A DNA stretch of 64,000 bases from the NCBI GenBank assembly GCA_963775825.1, contig CAVZKY010000037.1, positions 1 to 64,000 on the forward strand, given 5' to 3'. Shown one piece after another: positions 29,309 through 40,564 of the stretch. The translations under genes were made by a program, and so were the position numbers. Each line of letters starts with the position of its first letter. Position 1 is the first letter of the stretch. The DNA is from Bog-532 sp963775825. Lineage in GTDB: Bacteria; Actinomycetota; Actinomycetes; Streptosporangiales; Streptosporangiaceae. The notes below the pieces were generated by a model, which was not told the DNA's origin, did not search any database, and worked only from the letters and a program-made list of their open reading frames with translations.

Positions 29309-31101
29309 TCAACCGCGGCCGGCGCGGTTGACGGCGGAGAGGACGGCACGCATGGAGGCGCCGGTGGTGTCGGCATCCACGCCCACGCCCAAGGGTGCCG
29401 CCGTCGATCTCGACTTCGACGTACGCGGCGGCCTGGGCGTCGGACCCGGCGGACAGGGCGTGCTCGGTGTAGTCGAGCACGCGGACCTTGACCCCGCCCG
29501 CGTTGAGGGCGTCGCAGAACGCGGAGATCGGGCCGTTGCCGAAGCCCTCGATCGGCCAGACCTGGCCGTCCACACGCATCTCGGCCCGTCAGCACGTGCT
29601 TCAACTCGACCACCGACGAGGAACGGTGCCCGAGTAGGCGACCGGGCCGTCGGAGAGGTACTCGGCGGAGAACGGCTCCCGCGTCTCGCTGGGGGTCACC
29701 TCGCCACGGCCGCATCGGTGCGGGCCTGGATCGCCCGGGAGAACTCGATCTGCGGCCGCCGGGGCAGCTCGAGCTGATGCTCGTCTTCATCACGTACGCA
29801 ACGCCGCCCTTGCCGAACTAGGAATTCAGCCGGATCACGGCCTCGTACGTGCGGCCCACGTCGCGCCAGTCGATCGCCAGGTACAGGACAGCCCAGGCGT
29901 AGTCGGCGAACCGGACCCCGGCCGTCTCGGCTTCCGTCTCCAGGGCCTGGAAGCCCTTCTTGATGGCGTCCTGGTGGGAGCCCGAGAACGCCGTGTACAC
30001 CAGGTCACCGGCGTAAGGGTGGCGCGGGTGCACGGGGAGCTCGTTGCAGTACTCGACCGTCCGGCGCACCTCGTCGATGTCGGAGAAGTCGATCATCGGG
30101 TCGATGCCCTGGCTGAACAGGGTCATGCCCAGCGTGACCAGGCAGACGTTGCCGGTGCGCTCGCCGTTGCCGAACAGGCAGCCCTCGATCCGGTCTGCGC
30201 CGGCCATCACCGCGAGCTCGGCGTCGGCGACCGCGGTGCCCCGGTCGTTGTGCGTGTGCACCGAAAGGCACACGTGCTCACGGGGGAGAACTGGCGGCTC
30301 ATCCACTCGATCTGGTCGGCGTAGACGTTCGGCGTGGACCGCTCGACGGTGCAGGGCAGGTTGAAAATGATCTCCCGGCCGGCCTCGGGCTGCCAGAGGT
30401 CCGAGACCGCCTCGCAGATGTCGATGGCGAAGTCCAGCTCGGTGTCCATGAAGATCTCTGGCGAGTACTCGTAGCCGAAGGCGGTGTCCGGCAGGAGACG
30501 CTCGGCGTGCCGGAGCACGGATATCGTGCCGTCGGTGGCCAGGGCCTTGGTCTCCTCGCGGGTGGCGCCGAAGACCACCCGGCGGAAAAGCGGGGCAGCG
30601 GCGTTGTCGAGGTGGACGGTGGCGCGCGGTGCCCCCACCAGCGACTCGACGGTCCGCTCGATGAGGTCGTCGCGCGCCTGGGTGAGCACGGAGATCTGCA
30701 CGTCGTCCGGGATGTGGCCGCCCTCGATGAGGTCACGGACGAAGTCGAAGTCGGTCTGGCTCGCGGAACGGGAAGACGACCTCGATCTCCTTGTAGCCCA
30801 TGCGCGACCAGGAGGTCGAACGTTTTGCGCTTGCGCGCAGGGCTGATAGGGTCGATCAGCGCCTCGTTACCGTCCCGCAGGTCGGTCGACAGCCAGCGCG
30901 GCGCCTTCGTGATCGACTTCGCGGGCCAGGCCCGTCAGGGAGATCGATGGGCTGGAACGGCGCGTAACGGTGACACGGCACGCCACTGGACGTCGGCCGG
31001 ATGGCCTCGGCCCCGATCGACCGCCGGCGTACGGCAGGGCGCGGCTGCTCGCCCTGTCTACTGGTGGATGTGGCGCAGGCGCAGGCTGCTGCGGAATTCA
31101 T
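29309..31101 (-). pseudogene. leuA: 2-isopropylmalate synthase, multiply frameshifted
   Basis: Probable ATG at 31101 with GAGGAG upstream; the N-terminus reaches TSSGVPCHRYAPFQPIDLPD, then shifts to RWLSTDLRDGNEALIDPISPARKRKTFDLL (DRDG-like substrate/metal motif), QISVLTQARDDLIERT, FEYSPE-like GYEYSPEIFMDTELDF, NLPCTVERSTPNVYADQIEWM, HTHNDRGTAVADAELAVMAG (HxH metal site), GCLFGNGERTGN and GDLVYTAFSGSHQDAIKKG. The C-terminal leucine-sensing domain is recovered from three frames (GNGPISAFCDALN, LDYTEHALSAGSDAQAAAYVE, SMRAVLSAVNRAGRG, stop at 29309). Six or more indels. It catalyses the first committed step of leucine synthesis (acetyl-CoA + 2-oxoisovalerate). A leucine-rich leader peptide lies 100 bases upstream. 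Confidence 0.9.
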
Positions 31102-31201
31102 GATGGATGCTGCTCCTCGTCGAGGCTGCGGAGGATCCGGCCGAGGGCGGCAGAGATCTGGCCAGCAGTCACGCGAAGACTCCGCGGCGAGGGAGCGGCC
31201 T

Positions 31202-31249
31202 TTAACGGCCGCCGCCACGGCTGCTAAGGAGGAGCAGCTCGCGCAGCAT
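31202..31249 (-). CDS. Leucine-rich leader peptide of leuA (attenuator)
   Basis: Minus-strand ATG 31249 to TAA 31202 encodes 15 residues, MLRELLLLSSRGGGR. Five are Leu, four of them consecutive codons (CTG CTC CTC CTT). It lies 100 bases upstream of leuA on the same strand, the position and composition of a transcription-attenuation leader: ribosome stalling at scarce Leu-tRNA would favour antitermination. GATACT lies 14 bases upstream of the ATG and could be a -10 box giving an almost leaderless transcript; no Shine-Dalgarno is seen. Confidence 0.7.
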   Translation of the reverse strand: MLRELLLLSSRGGGR

Positions 31250-31400
31250 GATGAACCAACAGTATCGGAGGAGCGTGATGAAGGCGAGGCGCCCGTTACC
31301 GGCCCAGCGAACCCGGGCCGAAGGCTCGGGTGATCTCCCAGCGTTACGGGGAGCGGTTGCAGCGCAGTAGGGATGCAGAAGGAGCCAGCCGCCGCCGCGC

Positions 31401-31515
31401 CGCGCACCGCCGCCCCGTGCCGCGCACCGCCGCCCCGCGCCGCGCACCGCCGCCCCGCGCCGCGCACCGCCGCCCCGTGCCGCGCACCGCCGCCCGTGCC
31501 GCGGACCGCCGCCCC
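31401..31515. repeat. 20-bp tandem repeat, ~5.5 copies
   Basis: The unit CGCGCACCGCCGCCCCGTGC (or ...CCGCGC) repeats with an exact 20-bp period from 31401 to about 31490, then one copy lacks a C. A 20-bp period is not a multiple of three, and no gene crosses it, so it is a non-coding minisatellite in the leuA upstream region. Confidence 0.85.
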
Positions 31516-31545
31516 GCGGGCGCGGTGGCCTGACCCGGTAAACCA

Positions 31546-31690
31546 GGTGCCCCTTGGTGCTGCGGTGACTGCCGAGTCGTTCGCCGGGCCGTACCCGGCG
31601 GCCCGGCGCCGGCACTCCCGCCTACCGGGAGCATTTTCAGGGATATCCGCTGAGTACGCTACCCATAGGCACCCGCGCCGCGGCCGGGGC
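31546..31690. repeat. Dispersed intergenic element, family 1, copy A
   Basis: About 140 bases (GGTGCTGCGGTGACTGCCGA, then GTCGTTCGCC, ... GGCACTCCCGCCTACCGGGAG, ... TTTCAGGGATATCCGCTGA, ... AGGCACCC) that match, in the same orientation, a second copy at 34044-34180. The hairpin CTCCCG-CCTAC-CGGGAG is conserved with a compensating pair change in copy B. It lies between leuA (minus) and a GNAT gene (plus). Confidence 0.65.
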
Positions 31691-31937
31691 ACCTCCAGCG
31701 CCACAGCAGACCCAGCACCGCTCAGCCGCCCCGAGCCCAGCCCGGCGCCAGCACCCACATCCGGCCCACCCCCACGCCGACCTCGCCGCCACCACGCCAT
31801 AGAACCGGCCACCCATCACGCGGCGGCTCCCTCCCGCATCCCTATACGGCTGAGTCCGCTCCCTGTAATGGAAAGGTCCCCGGGGCAGCACGGAAAAACC
31901 TGGTGCGGGGGCGGGGGGAAGGGTGTTTTCCTGAGGC
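31691..31937. other. Intergenic region upstream of the GNAT gene
   Basis: No gene recognised. Together with the repeats at 31401-31690 it makes a ~690-base gap between the leuA leader peptide (31249) and the GNAT start. G-rich runs (GGGGGCGGGGGGAAGGG, about 31906-31922) sit just before the GNAT ATG and may be its ribosome site region. Confidence 0.35.
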
Positions 31938-33024
31938 ATGCGTATTGAACAGTTTGACGCAGCGGGAGACCCTGCTGCGGCGCGCGCGCTGTACGACGTC
32001 TATGCGGCGGGGGCGCCGGTGGACGAACCGGGCAGCCCGCCCATGTCCGTTCGGGGTGTTCCGCGTCATGCTGGAGCAGGGCTGGTGCTGCGAGCCAGCG
32101 GGAGATGGCTGGCGACCCGCTCGGGGCACCGGCAGGGCGGAGCCGGGGCGGAGCGGGGCGGCAGAAGCTAGTCGTGGGCGGCTACACGCTGGAGCTGCCG
32201 GACCGGGAGAACCTGGACCGCAGCGGGCTGTGGATGGTCGTGGCGCCGGGGCGGCGCCGGGCGGGCTGGGTGCCGCCCTGCTCCGGCACGCCAGCGCCCG
32301 CGCCAGAGAGCTCGGGCGGGGAGGGTGACCGGCGATGTCGAGGGCGGGAAAACAGGTGACGCCTTCGCGTGCGCCGCCGGGGCGATCACCGAGCTGACCG
32401 AGGCCCGCCGTACGCTGGACGTGCGCTCGATTCCGGCCGGGCGGCAGGCGAACTGGGGCGCCATCAAAGCCGTTTCGGCCGGGTACGCACTGCTGGAGTG
32501 GTCCGGGCCGGTGCCCGAGGCCCACCTCGACGCCGTAGCCGCGCTGAACGAGGCCATGGGCGACGCGCCGCACAGTGCCGGGGAGGAACGGCGCAGAGTT
32601 GGGACGCCGAACGGGTCCGGCAGATCGGGCGACGCGCCCCCGGCAGGGCCTGCGTCACTACTCGGTCGCCGTCCGGCACGAGGCGACCGGGGAGCTGGCC
32701 GGACTGACCGAGGTGTCCGTCGACCCGGCCGACCCCGAATGGGGCCACCAGGAGCTGACCGTGGTGGTCCGCGGCCACCGCGGGCACCGGCTGGGGCTGC
32801 TGCTGAAGGTGGCCATGCTCGAGCTGCTGGCGGAGCGGGAACCGCAGGTGGAGAGGATCGAGACCTATAACGCCGAGTCCAACGCGCACATGGTAACCAT
32901 CAACGAGACACTCGGCTACCAGGTCGCGGGCCGGCTGGTTCCGGCAGCTGCCGGCCGCGGACCGGCCCTAGCGGCTGGGCGGGAAGCGGCCCGGCCGGGG
33001 CCCCGGCGGGGGGCTCAGTCGTAG
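31938..33024 (+). pseudogene. GNAT-family acetyltransferase (two-domain), multiply frameshifted
   Basis: ATG 31938 starts MRIEQFDAAGDPAAARALYDVYAAGAPVDEP. The frame then changes at about 32045, 32170, 32250, 32330 and 32610, recovering FRVMLEQGW, GGYTLELPDRENLDRSGLWMVVAP, ITELTEARRTLDVRSI, NWGAIKAVSAGYALLEWSGP and VAALNEAMGDAP. The C-terminal GNAT unit is clear: HYSVAVRHEATGELAGLTEVSV, DPADPEWGHQELTVVVRGHRGHRLGLLLK (acetyl-CoA loop) and ETYNAESNAHMVTINETLGY. These ~390-residue tandem-GNAT proteins are common in actinomycetes; the substrate is unknown. Five or so indels make this a convincing broken copy. Its 3' end overlaps the era stop region on the other strand. Confidence 0.72.
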
Positions 33025-33947
33025 AAGCCGAGACGGCGCAGCTGCTTGGGGTTGCGCTGCCAGTCCTTGGCCACCTTGACGTGCAGGTCGAGGTAGACCC
33101 GGGTACCAAGCAGCGCCTCGATCTGCTTCCGGGCCCGGGTGCCCACGTCCTTGAGCCGAGCGCCCTTGGTGCCGAGAATGATCGCCTTCTGGCTGGGCCG
33201 CTCGACGTACAGCTCCGCGTGCACGTCGGTGAGGTCTTCCCGGCCGGGATGGGGGCCCATCTCCTCGACGAGCACGGCGATCGAGTGCGGGAGCTCCTCG
33301 CGTACCCCTTCCAGCGCCGCCTCCCGGATGAGCTCGGCGACCAGCTCCCGTTCCGGCTCATCGGTCAGTTCGCCTTCGGGGTACAGCGGGCTGCCTTCGG
33401 GCAGGTGGGACGCCAGCACGTCAACCAGTACGCCCAGATTGAACCCGGTCACCGCGGACACCGGCACCACGTCGGCCCACTCCCCCAGCCGGTCCACCGC
33501 GGCGAGCTGGGCGACAACCTGGTCGGGGGACACTTCGTCGGTCTTGGTCACGATGGCGACCACCGGCGTGCCCTTGATCCCGGCCAGCTCGCGGGCCAGG
33601 TACCGGTCACCGGGGCCGATCGCCTCGCCCGCCGGGATACAGAAGCCGATGGCGTCGACCTCGGTGAGCGTCGAGCGGACCAGGCTGTCCAGCCGCTCCC
33701 CCAGCAGCGTCCGCGGCTTGTGCAGGCCAGGGGTGTCCACCACGATGAGCTGGGCGTCCGGCCGGTGCACGATGCCCCGGATCACCCGGCGGGTGGTCTG
33801 CGGCCGGCTGCTGGTGATCGCGACCTTGGCCCCCACGAGCGCGTTCGTGAGGGTCGATTTCCCGACGTTCGGGCGGCCGGTGAAACACGCGAAGCCCGAG
33901 CGGAAGCCCGCGTGCGCTCCGGCGCCCGCGGCTTCCTGCGACGACAT
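33015..33947 (-). CDS. era: GTPase Era
   Basis: 310 residues from ATG 33947 (MSSQEAAGAGAHAGFRSGF); an in-frame ATG at 33968 is an alternative, and further upstream the frame runs into an intergenic repeat. G1 is GRPNVGKST (24-32), G2 around SSRPQTTR, G3 VDTPGLHKP, G4 VTKTDEV, G5 VSAVTG. The C-terminal KH domain reads VYVERPSQKAIILGTKGA-like (ELYVERPSQKAIILGTKG) and ends LHVKVAKDWQRNPKQLRRLGFYD. Era binds the 16S rRNA 3' end and helps 30S maturation. It is intact although flanked on both sides by broken genes, which fits its usual essentiality. Confidence 0.96.
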   Translation of the reverse strand: MSSQEAAGAGAHAGFRSGFACFTGRPNVGKSTLTNALVGAKVAITSSRPQTTRRVIRGIVHRPDAQLIVVDTPGLHKPRTLLGERLDSLVRSTLTEVDAIGFCIPAGEAIGPGDRYLARELAGIKGTPVVAIVTKTDEVSPDQVVAQLAAVDRLGEWADVVPVSAVTGFNLGVLVDVLASHLPEGSPLYPEGELTDEPERELVAELIREAALEGVREELPHSIAVLVEEMGPHPGREDLTDVHAELYVERPSQKAIILGTKGARLKDVGTRARKQIEALLGTRVYLDLHVKVAKDWQRNPKQLRRLGFYD

Positions 33948-34030
33948 CACCCCCCGATTCTCGCCCATCGGGCGAGCGGTTGGCCCAGGCAGGCCGGTGA
34001 GGGGAGGGAGGGCGGGCGCTGTGGTGATGG

Positions 34031-34180
34031 TAAGCAGGTGCGCGCGGTGCCGCTGTGACTGCTGAGTCATTTTCCGAGCCGTAACTGGCGTCCCATCGCG
34101 GCACCCCGGCCTACCGGGTGCGTGCTCAGGGTTATTCGCTGAAAATGCTCCCCGCAGGCACCCCGTCCCAGCACCCTTGA
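34031..34180. repeat. Dispersed intergenic element, family 1, copy B
   Basis: GGTAAGCAGGTG, GTGACTGCTGAGTC, GGCACCCCGGCCTACCGGGT, CTCAGGGTTATTCGCTGA and GCAGGCACCCC align collinearly with copy A at 31546-31690 (GGTAAACCAGGTG..., GTGACTGCCGAGTC, and so on) at roughly three identities in four. It is placed between era (minus, starts 33947) and the cupin remnant (plus). Confidence 0.65.
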
Positions 34181-34250
34181 CGGCCTGCAGCCAGGCCACC
34201 ACGCAACGACGCGCGAGCACCGCAGACCGCAGCGCTGCACAGGCGGAACT

Positions 34251-34563
34251 CTGAGCGTCTTTGAGACCACGATAGAAGCTGGGCCGCCGCTGCACGTCCA
34301 TGACGTGGAAGACGAGTGCTTCTACGTACTAGACGGCGAGCTGATCTATCCGCTGCGGCAGCGACACCTTCAGCGCCCCAGCAGGCAGCTTCGCGTTCCT
34401 GCCCCGCGGCCTCCCGCACCGGTTCCAGGCCACCGACCAGCAGCAGGCTGCTCCTGATCACCGTTCCAGGCGGCATCGAAGACTACTCCACAGATCAACA
34501 ACGCCTCAGACGACAGACAGCGCCACAGATCGGCGAGCAGTACGGCATACGTGTCGTCCTGAA
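34251..34563 (+). pseudogene. Cupin-domain protein remnant
   Basis: From 34251 the frame reads LSVFETTIEAGPPLHVHDVEDECFYVLDGEL with the metal-ligand pattern HxHxxxxE. It then shifts to TFSAPAGSFAFLPRGLPHRFQATD (third His) and again to LLLITVPGGIEDY, QINNASDDRQRH and QIGEQYGIRVV. This is a small single-cupin protein of the type common in actinomycetes. No start codon or upstream half is identifiable, and three or more indels break it, so it is a decayed remnant. Function of intact homologues is mostly unassigned. Confidence 0.6.
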
Positions 34564-34773
34564 TATGCAGCGGAACAGCAGCGCCCCCGCGCTTCCTCCG
34601 GGACCCGGCACGCAAACCGGCCACCGCCGGCCGCAAACCAGCTGGACCGGCGACTGTCATGATCGACTTAGGCTAAGTGGCATTGACGCTTGACCCGGCG
34701 TCCGCGTCCCCAGGGATAATGCCGCCGCGCTGGCCACCCGCTAGGTACTGACGGAATCGCGTAATCTGCTGCC

Positions 34774-35723
34774 GTGCGGAGCTGGATTGATCACGGCGGC
34801 GAGGTGGTGTGGGAGCCCTCCCGTCGCTGATAGCGCAGCTCGTTGAGGCAGGCCAGCCCTCTGGCTGGACAGTGAGAACCCGACCAACGCGGTCATTGAC
34901 CAGCTGGCCACACGTCTGGAGCTGCACCCTCTGGCGGTCGAAGACTCAAAACAGTTTGGCCAGCGCGCGAAGCTGCAGGTTTACCGGAATGGGGTCATGC
35001 TCGTCGGCTTCGGCCTCGATGAGCAGCTCCGCGAGCCCGTCGAAGTGCACTGTTACTGCACCACCGGATTCCTGATCACGTTGCGTCGCGCGCCGAGCCC
35101 TGCCCTCGATGCCTTGCGCCAGGCGCGTTCGGTCCCGCCCCAACTTGGCAGCGACCCATCCGGGCGCTGCGTCCCTTAATCAGCTCGCTTTACACCCAGT
35201 TCTCCGCGCTCGTCTCGAGCTGGACCAGCGGCTGGATGCGCTAGAGCAGCGGGTGCTCCGAGGCCGACGACGAGGAGCTGGCCGAGACACGGCGATTCGG
35301 CATCGGGCCGCGCTGATCCGCAGGATGCTGACACCAGGCCGGGACCTCGCGGCCCGGACGCCGCTCATCCAGTCCCTTCCCGGGGCCAGCCGCGAAACCC
35401 AGCTATACGCCGAAGACATCAACGACGAGCTGCAGCAAGTCGTGGCCGACTTCACCGCGATCGAGGAGCGAAGCATCGCCCTTCTGGGTCTGCACGCCGC
35501 GCTCGCGAGCAAGCACGTGGCGAGCGTGAGCCGCAGGCTTGCAGCGGCGGCCACAATTTTCCTGCCCATCTCCTTCCTTGCTGGATTCTGGGGACAGAAC
35601 TGCAACGTCCTTACCGGCCGCATCGAACAGGGATGGCCGACGTTCCTGGTCCTTGGCGTGGGACTAAACGTGGCTTGCGTCGTGGTGATCGTCGTGATGC
35701 TCAGCCGTCGCAGCTGGAACTGA
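34774..35723 (+). pseudogene. CorA-like magnesium/cation transporter, frameshifted
   Basis: GTG 34774 opens VRSWIDHGGEVVWEP. After an indel the frame gives LWLDSENPTNAVIDQLATRL, ELHPLAVEDSKQFGQRAKLQ, DEQLREPVEVHCYCTTGFLIT and RAPSPALDALRQAR. After another near 35160-35200 it gives RLELDQRLDALEQRVL, ALIRRMLTPGRDLAARTP, LQQVVADFTAIEERSIALLGLHAAL and two C-terminal helices ATIFLPISFLAGFWGQNCNV and FLVLGVGLNVACVVVIVVML. HPLAVED and the two terminal helices are CorA hallmarks. The periplasmic-loop signature reads GQN instead of GMN. At least two indels; ion specificity is unknown. Confidence 0.75.
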
Positions 35724-35796
35724 TGCCATCGTACGCGCCACAAGCGAAGCGGGCCACCTTCCTGTTGTACTCTATACTGCGGAAAACCCCTGCCGA

Positions 35797-36163
35797 TCAT
35801 GGAGCTGGCCGCGCGGTTAGGGGCGGAGAGCCGCACGGAGGGTGCCGTCGGGGGCCGGCGTGGAACACGGTGGCATCGGGGCCGATATCCCGGACGGCCG
35901 CGAGGTCGCCGGAGTCGGGCTCGTCCGCCTCGCTGACCAGGGCCGCCGCCTCCAGGCTGGCCGCCCCGCTGGACACGGCCATCGCAACGGCCAGGCGCAG
36001 CGCGGACAGCTGCAGCGACGGGAGCGCCACGGCGGCCGCCGCGTATGTGCGGCCGGTGCTCGTCCCGGACGGCCGCCCCTTCGGCGGCCGCCACCCGGGC
36101 CCGGGTCGATCGGGCCAGGGTAATGATCTTCTTATCCTCGGGACCAAGCTGCGCGTCGCTCAC
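35797..36163 (-). pseudogene. Cytidine-deaminase-like protein lacking zinc ligands, frameshifted
   Basis: ATG 36163 starts MSDAQLGPEDKKIITLARSTRARVAAAEGAAVRDE. After an indel near 36060 the other frame continues TGRTYAAAAVALPSLQLSALRLAVAMAVSSGAASLEAAALV and DLAAVRDIGPDATVFHAGPD. This is the short actinomycete 'cytidine deaminase' paralogue usually found between era and the corC/ybeY genes; the canonical HAE and PCxxC zinc motifs are not visible, so deaminase activity is doubtful even in intact members. One indel. Confidence 0.68.
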
Positions 36164-36224
36164 GTGGTCGAGTGTAGGGGGCGGGCCCTGACACGGGGGC
36201 GGTGTGCTCCGGGGGCAGGGGAAG

Positions 36225-37530
36225 TCAGGAGGATGTTCGTTCGGATTGGTCGGATTGGTCGGCCTCCTGGGGAATCCGCTCGACGAGGACGGAACCGATC
36301 CGGTTGCGGCGGCCCGACAGGTTCTCGGCGGTCAGCCGCAAACCACCGACCGTCCCCTCCGAGCCCGCAATCGGGACCCGCCCCAGCGCGTGGGCCAGCA
36401 GCCCGCCGACGGTCTCGACGTCCTCGGCCTCGATCGTGACGCCGAATATCTCCGCCAGCTCGGTTACCGGCAGGCGGGCGGTGACCCGGGCCACGTCCGG
36501 GGACAGCCACTCGACCGGCGGCTGTTCCTGGTCGTACTCGTCGGTGATCTCCCCGACGATCTCCTCGAGGATGTCCTCGATGGTCACCAGGCCGGCGGTG
36601 CCGCCGTACTCGTCAATCACGATCGCGACGTGGATCTGCAGGGCCTGCATCTGGCGGAGCAGCTCGTCGATGGGCTTGCTGTCCGGGACGTAGGTGGCCG
36701 GGCGCATCACCTGGTCGACCATGGTGGTGGATTCGGAGCCGGGATGCTCGTGACTCGTAGGCCACGATGTCCTTGAGGTAGGCGATGCCCACCACGTCAT
36801 CCTCGTTCTCGCCCGCCACCGGGATGCGCGAGAACCCGCTGCGCAGGTGCAGCGACAGGGCCTGGCCAAGCGTCTTGTCCCGCTCGACGAACACCATCTC
36901 CGTCCGCGGCACCATCACCTCACGGACGATCGTGTCGCCCAGCTCGAAGACGGACCGGACCATCTCACGCTCGCCCGGCTCGATGACGCTGCGCTGCTCG
37001 AGGAAGTCGACCAGGCCGCGCAGCTCGGCCTTGCCGGCCAGCGGCCCCACCGTGGTGCCCTTGCCGCGGGTCAGCACGCTGCCCGCGGCAACGAGGAGCC
37101 TTGGTATCGGGCCCAGCAGCACACCGAGCGGATAGAGCACGGTGGCCGCGCCGAGCGCGACACGCTCCGCGCCGCGGCGGCCGAGCGGGACCGGGCTGAT
37201 GCCCATCACGGCGTAACCGACCACGACCATGACGGCCAGCGCGATCAGGAAGCCCTTCCACGTGGCGCCGAACCAGTGCACGAACGCGGCCACCACCAGT
37301 ACGGTCGCCGAGGTTTCACAGATGACGCGGAGCAGCAGCAAGATGCTGAGGTAGCGCGGCAGGTCCGCGAAGACAGCCTGGAGCCGGCGCGAGGCCGGGC
37401 GCGCCGACCCGGCCAGTTGCTCCGCGCCGACCGCGGACAGACGGGCCAGGGTTGCTTCCGCACTGGCCCACCAGCCGGCCATCAGGACGAGCACGATCGC
37501 GGCGGCTATCAGCCAGCCCTGGGGCGACAT
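36225..37530 (-). pseudogene. CNNM/CorC-type hemolysin-family membrane protein with CBS pair, one frameshift
   Basis: ATG 37530 begins MSPQGWLIAAAIVLVLMAGWWASAEATL. The DUF21/CNNM membrane domain has three to four helices (LSILLLLRVICETSATVLVV, FLIALAVMVVVGYAVMG, LYPLGVLLGPIPRLLVAAG). Then come RSVFELGDTIVREVMVPRTEMVFV (first CBS) and FSRIPVAGENEDDVVGIAYLKD. An indel at about 36750-36775 precedes MRPATYVPDSKPIDELLRQMQ, HVAIVIDEYGGTAGLVTIEDILEEIVGEI (second CBS) and a CorC_HlyC domain. The family is linked to Mg2+/Co2+ homeostasis. It overlaps the 3' end of ybeY by 22 bases, so the cluster era-(CDA)-corC-ybeY-phoH is operon-like. Confidence 0.86.
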
Positions 37531-38201
37531 AACCCCGAACCTTCCTGCCTTCCGAGACTCTCGGCCGCCCGTGGCGCCGTCCCGCGGCCGCCGTCCCGGC
37601 GCCTCCGCGGCCGCGGCGCCGTCCGGGCGCCCGTCGCGCTCCGGGCGGCATCGCGTCCCCGCGGGCCCGCGCCGTCCGGGCTCCTGTCCGCGCCAGGGGC
37701 ATCCGCTCCGGCGGCCGCCCGGCGGGCGCGCCACGAGCTCAGCAGACGGTCCTGCAGGCCGAACATCTCCGTACGCTCGTCCGGTTCCGCGTGATCGTAA
37801 CCGAGCAGGTGCAAGATGCCGTGCACGGCCAGCATTTCCAGCTCGTCCTGAGTGCTGTGACCCGCGTCCCGGGCCTGGACCGCCGCGACCTGGGGGCACA
37901 GCACCACGTCCCCCAGCAGGCCCGGATCGGGGCCCGGTTCCTCCGCGCCCGCGCGGCCCGCGTTGCCGCCGCCGACGCGCGGCGGCCTCAGCTCGTCCAT
38001 CGGGAAGGCCAGGACGTCGGTCGGCCCGGGCTCGTTCATCCAGTCCTTATTCAGCGCCGCCATGGCCTGCTCGTCCACCAGCAGCACGGAAAGCTCCGCG
38101 AGGGGATGGATGCGCATCTCGTCCAGGACGTAGCGGGCGATCGCGGCCAGGGCGACCTCGTCGACCCCCACGCCGGATTCGTTGGCGATGTCAATACTCA
38201 C
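37509..38201 (-). CDS. ybeY: Endoribonuclease / rRNA maturation factor YbeY
   Basis: 230 residues from GTG 38201 (VSIDIANESGVGVDE); the in-frame codon at the phoH stop is GTC and cannot start. The metal site is H127-X3-H131-X5-H137 in AVHGILHLLGYDHAEPDE, preceded by NKDWMNEPGPTDVLAFPMDE. Two departures from the ~155-residue norm: a Gly/Pro-rich insertion at ~72-95 and a ~65-residue Arg/Ala/Gly-rich tail after residue 160, which overlaps the corC start. YbeY takes part in 16S rRNA 3'-end processing and 70S quality control. It lies 13 bases after phoH, its usual partner. Confidence 0.92.
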   Translation of the reverse strand: MSIDIANESGVGVDEVALAAIARYVLDEMRIHPLAELSVLLVDEQAMAALNKDWMNEPGPTDVLAFPMDELRPPRVGGGNAGRAGAEEPGPDPGLLGDVVLCPQVAAVQARDAGHSTQDELEMLAVHGILHLLGYDHAEPDERTEMFGLQDRLLSSWRARRAAAGADAPGADRSPDGAGPRGRDAARSATGARTAPRPRRRRDGGRGTAPRAAESLGRQEGSGLCRPRAG

Positions 38202-38214
38202 CAGGTTCGCGCCG

Positions 38215-40347
<2,133 letters not shown>

Positions 40348-40564
40348 TGGGTCGCTCTCGAAGATCCGGCGGATCGCCCGCCGGACTACTTAGCCAGGCT
40401 CAGCCCCGGACCGGCCTGCAGAGGTCCGACGGGGCTACGGTTCCATCGTAGCCGCCAGCCTGCGACCTACGTCACGGTCGCCCCGGCCGTCCCGCCGGTT
40501 ACGGGACCGCCCGCGGGAGACCGGGCCGAGATGCCGGGCGTGGAACGACCCAGGGGACCCGGGA

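Noticed and set aside
31040..31110. A second possible leader peptide reading RSSLRLRHIHQ before leuA
   Set aside because: It lacks its own start in frame and coincides with the probable leuA N-terminus; the Leu-rich ORF at 31202-31249 explains the leader function better.
31401..31515. CRISPR array
   Set aside because: The copies are contiguous 20-bp units without spacers, and no cas gene is near. The same applies to the other tandem arrays.
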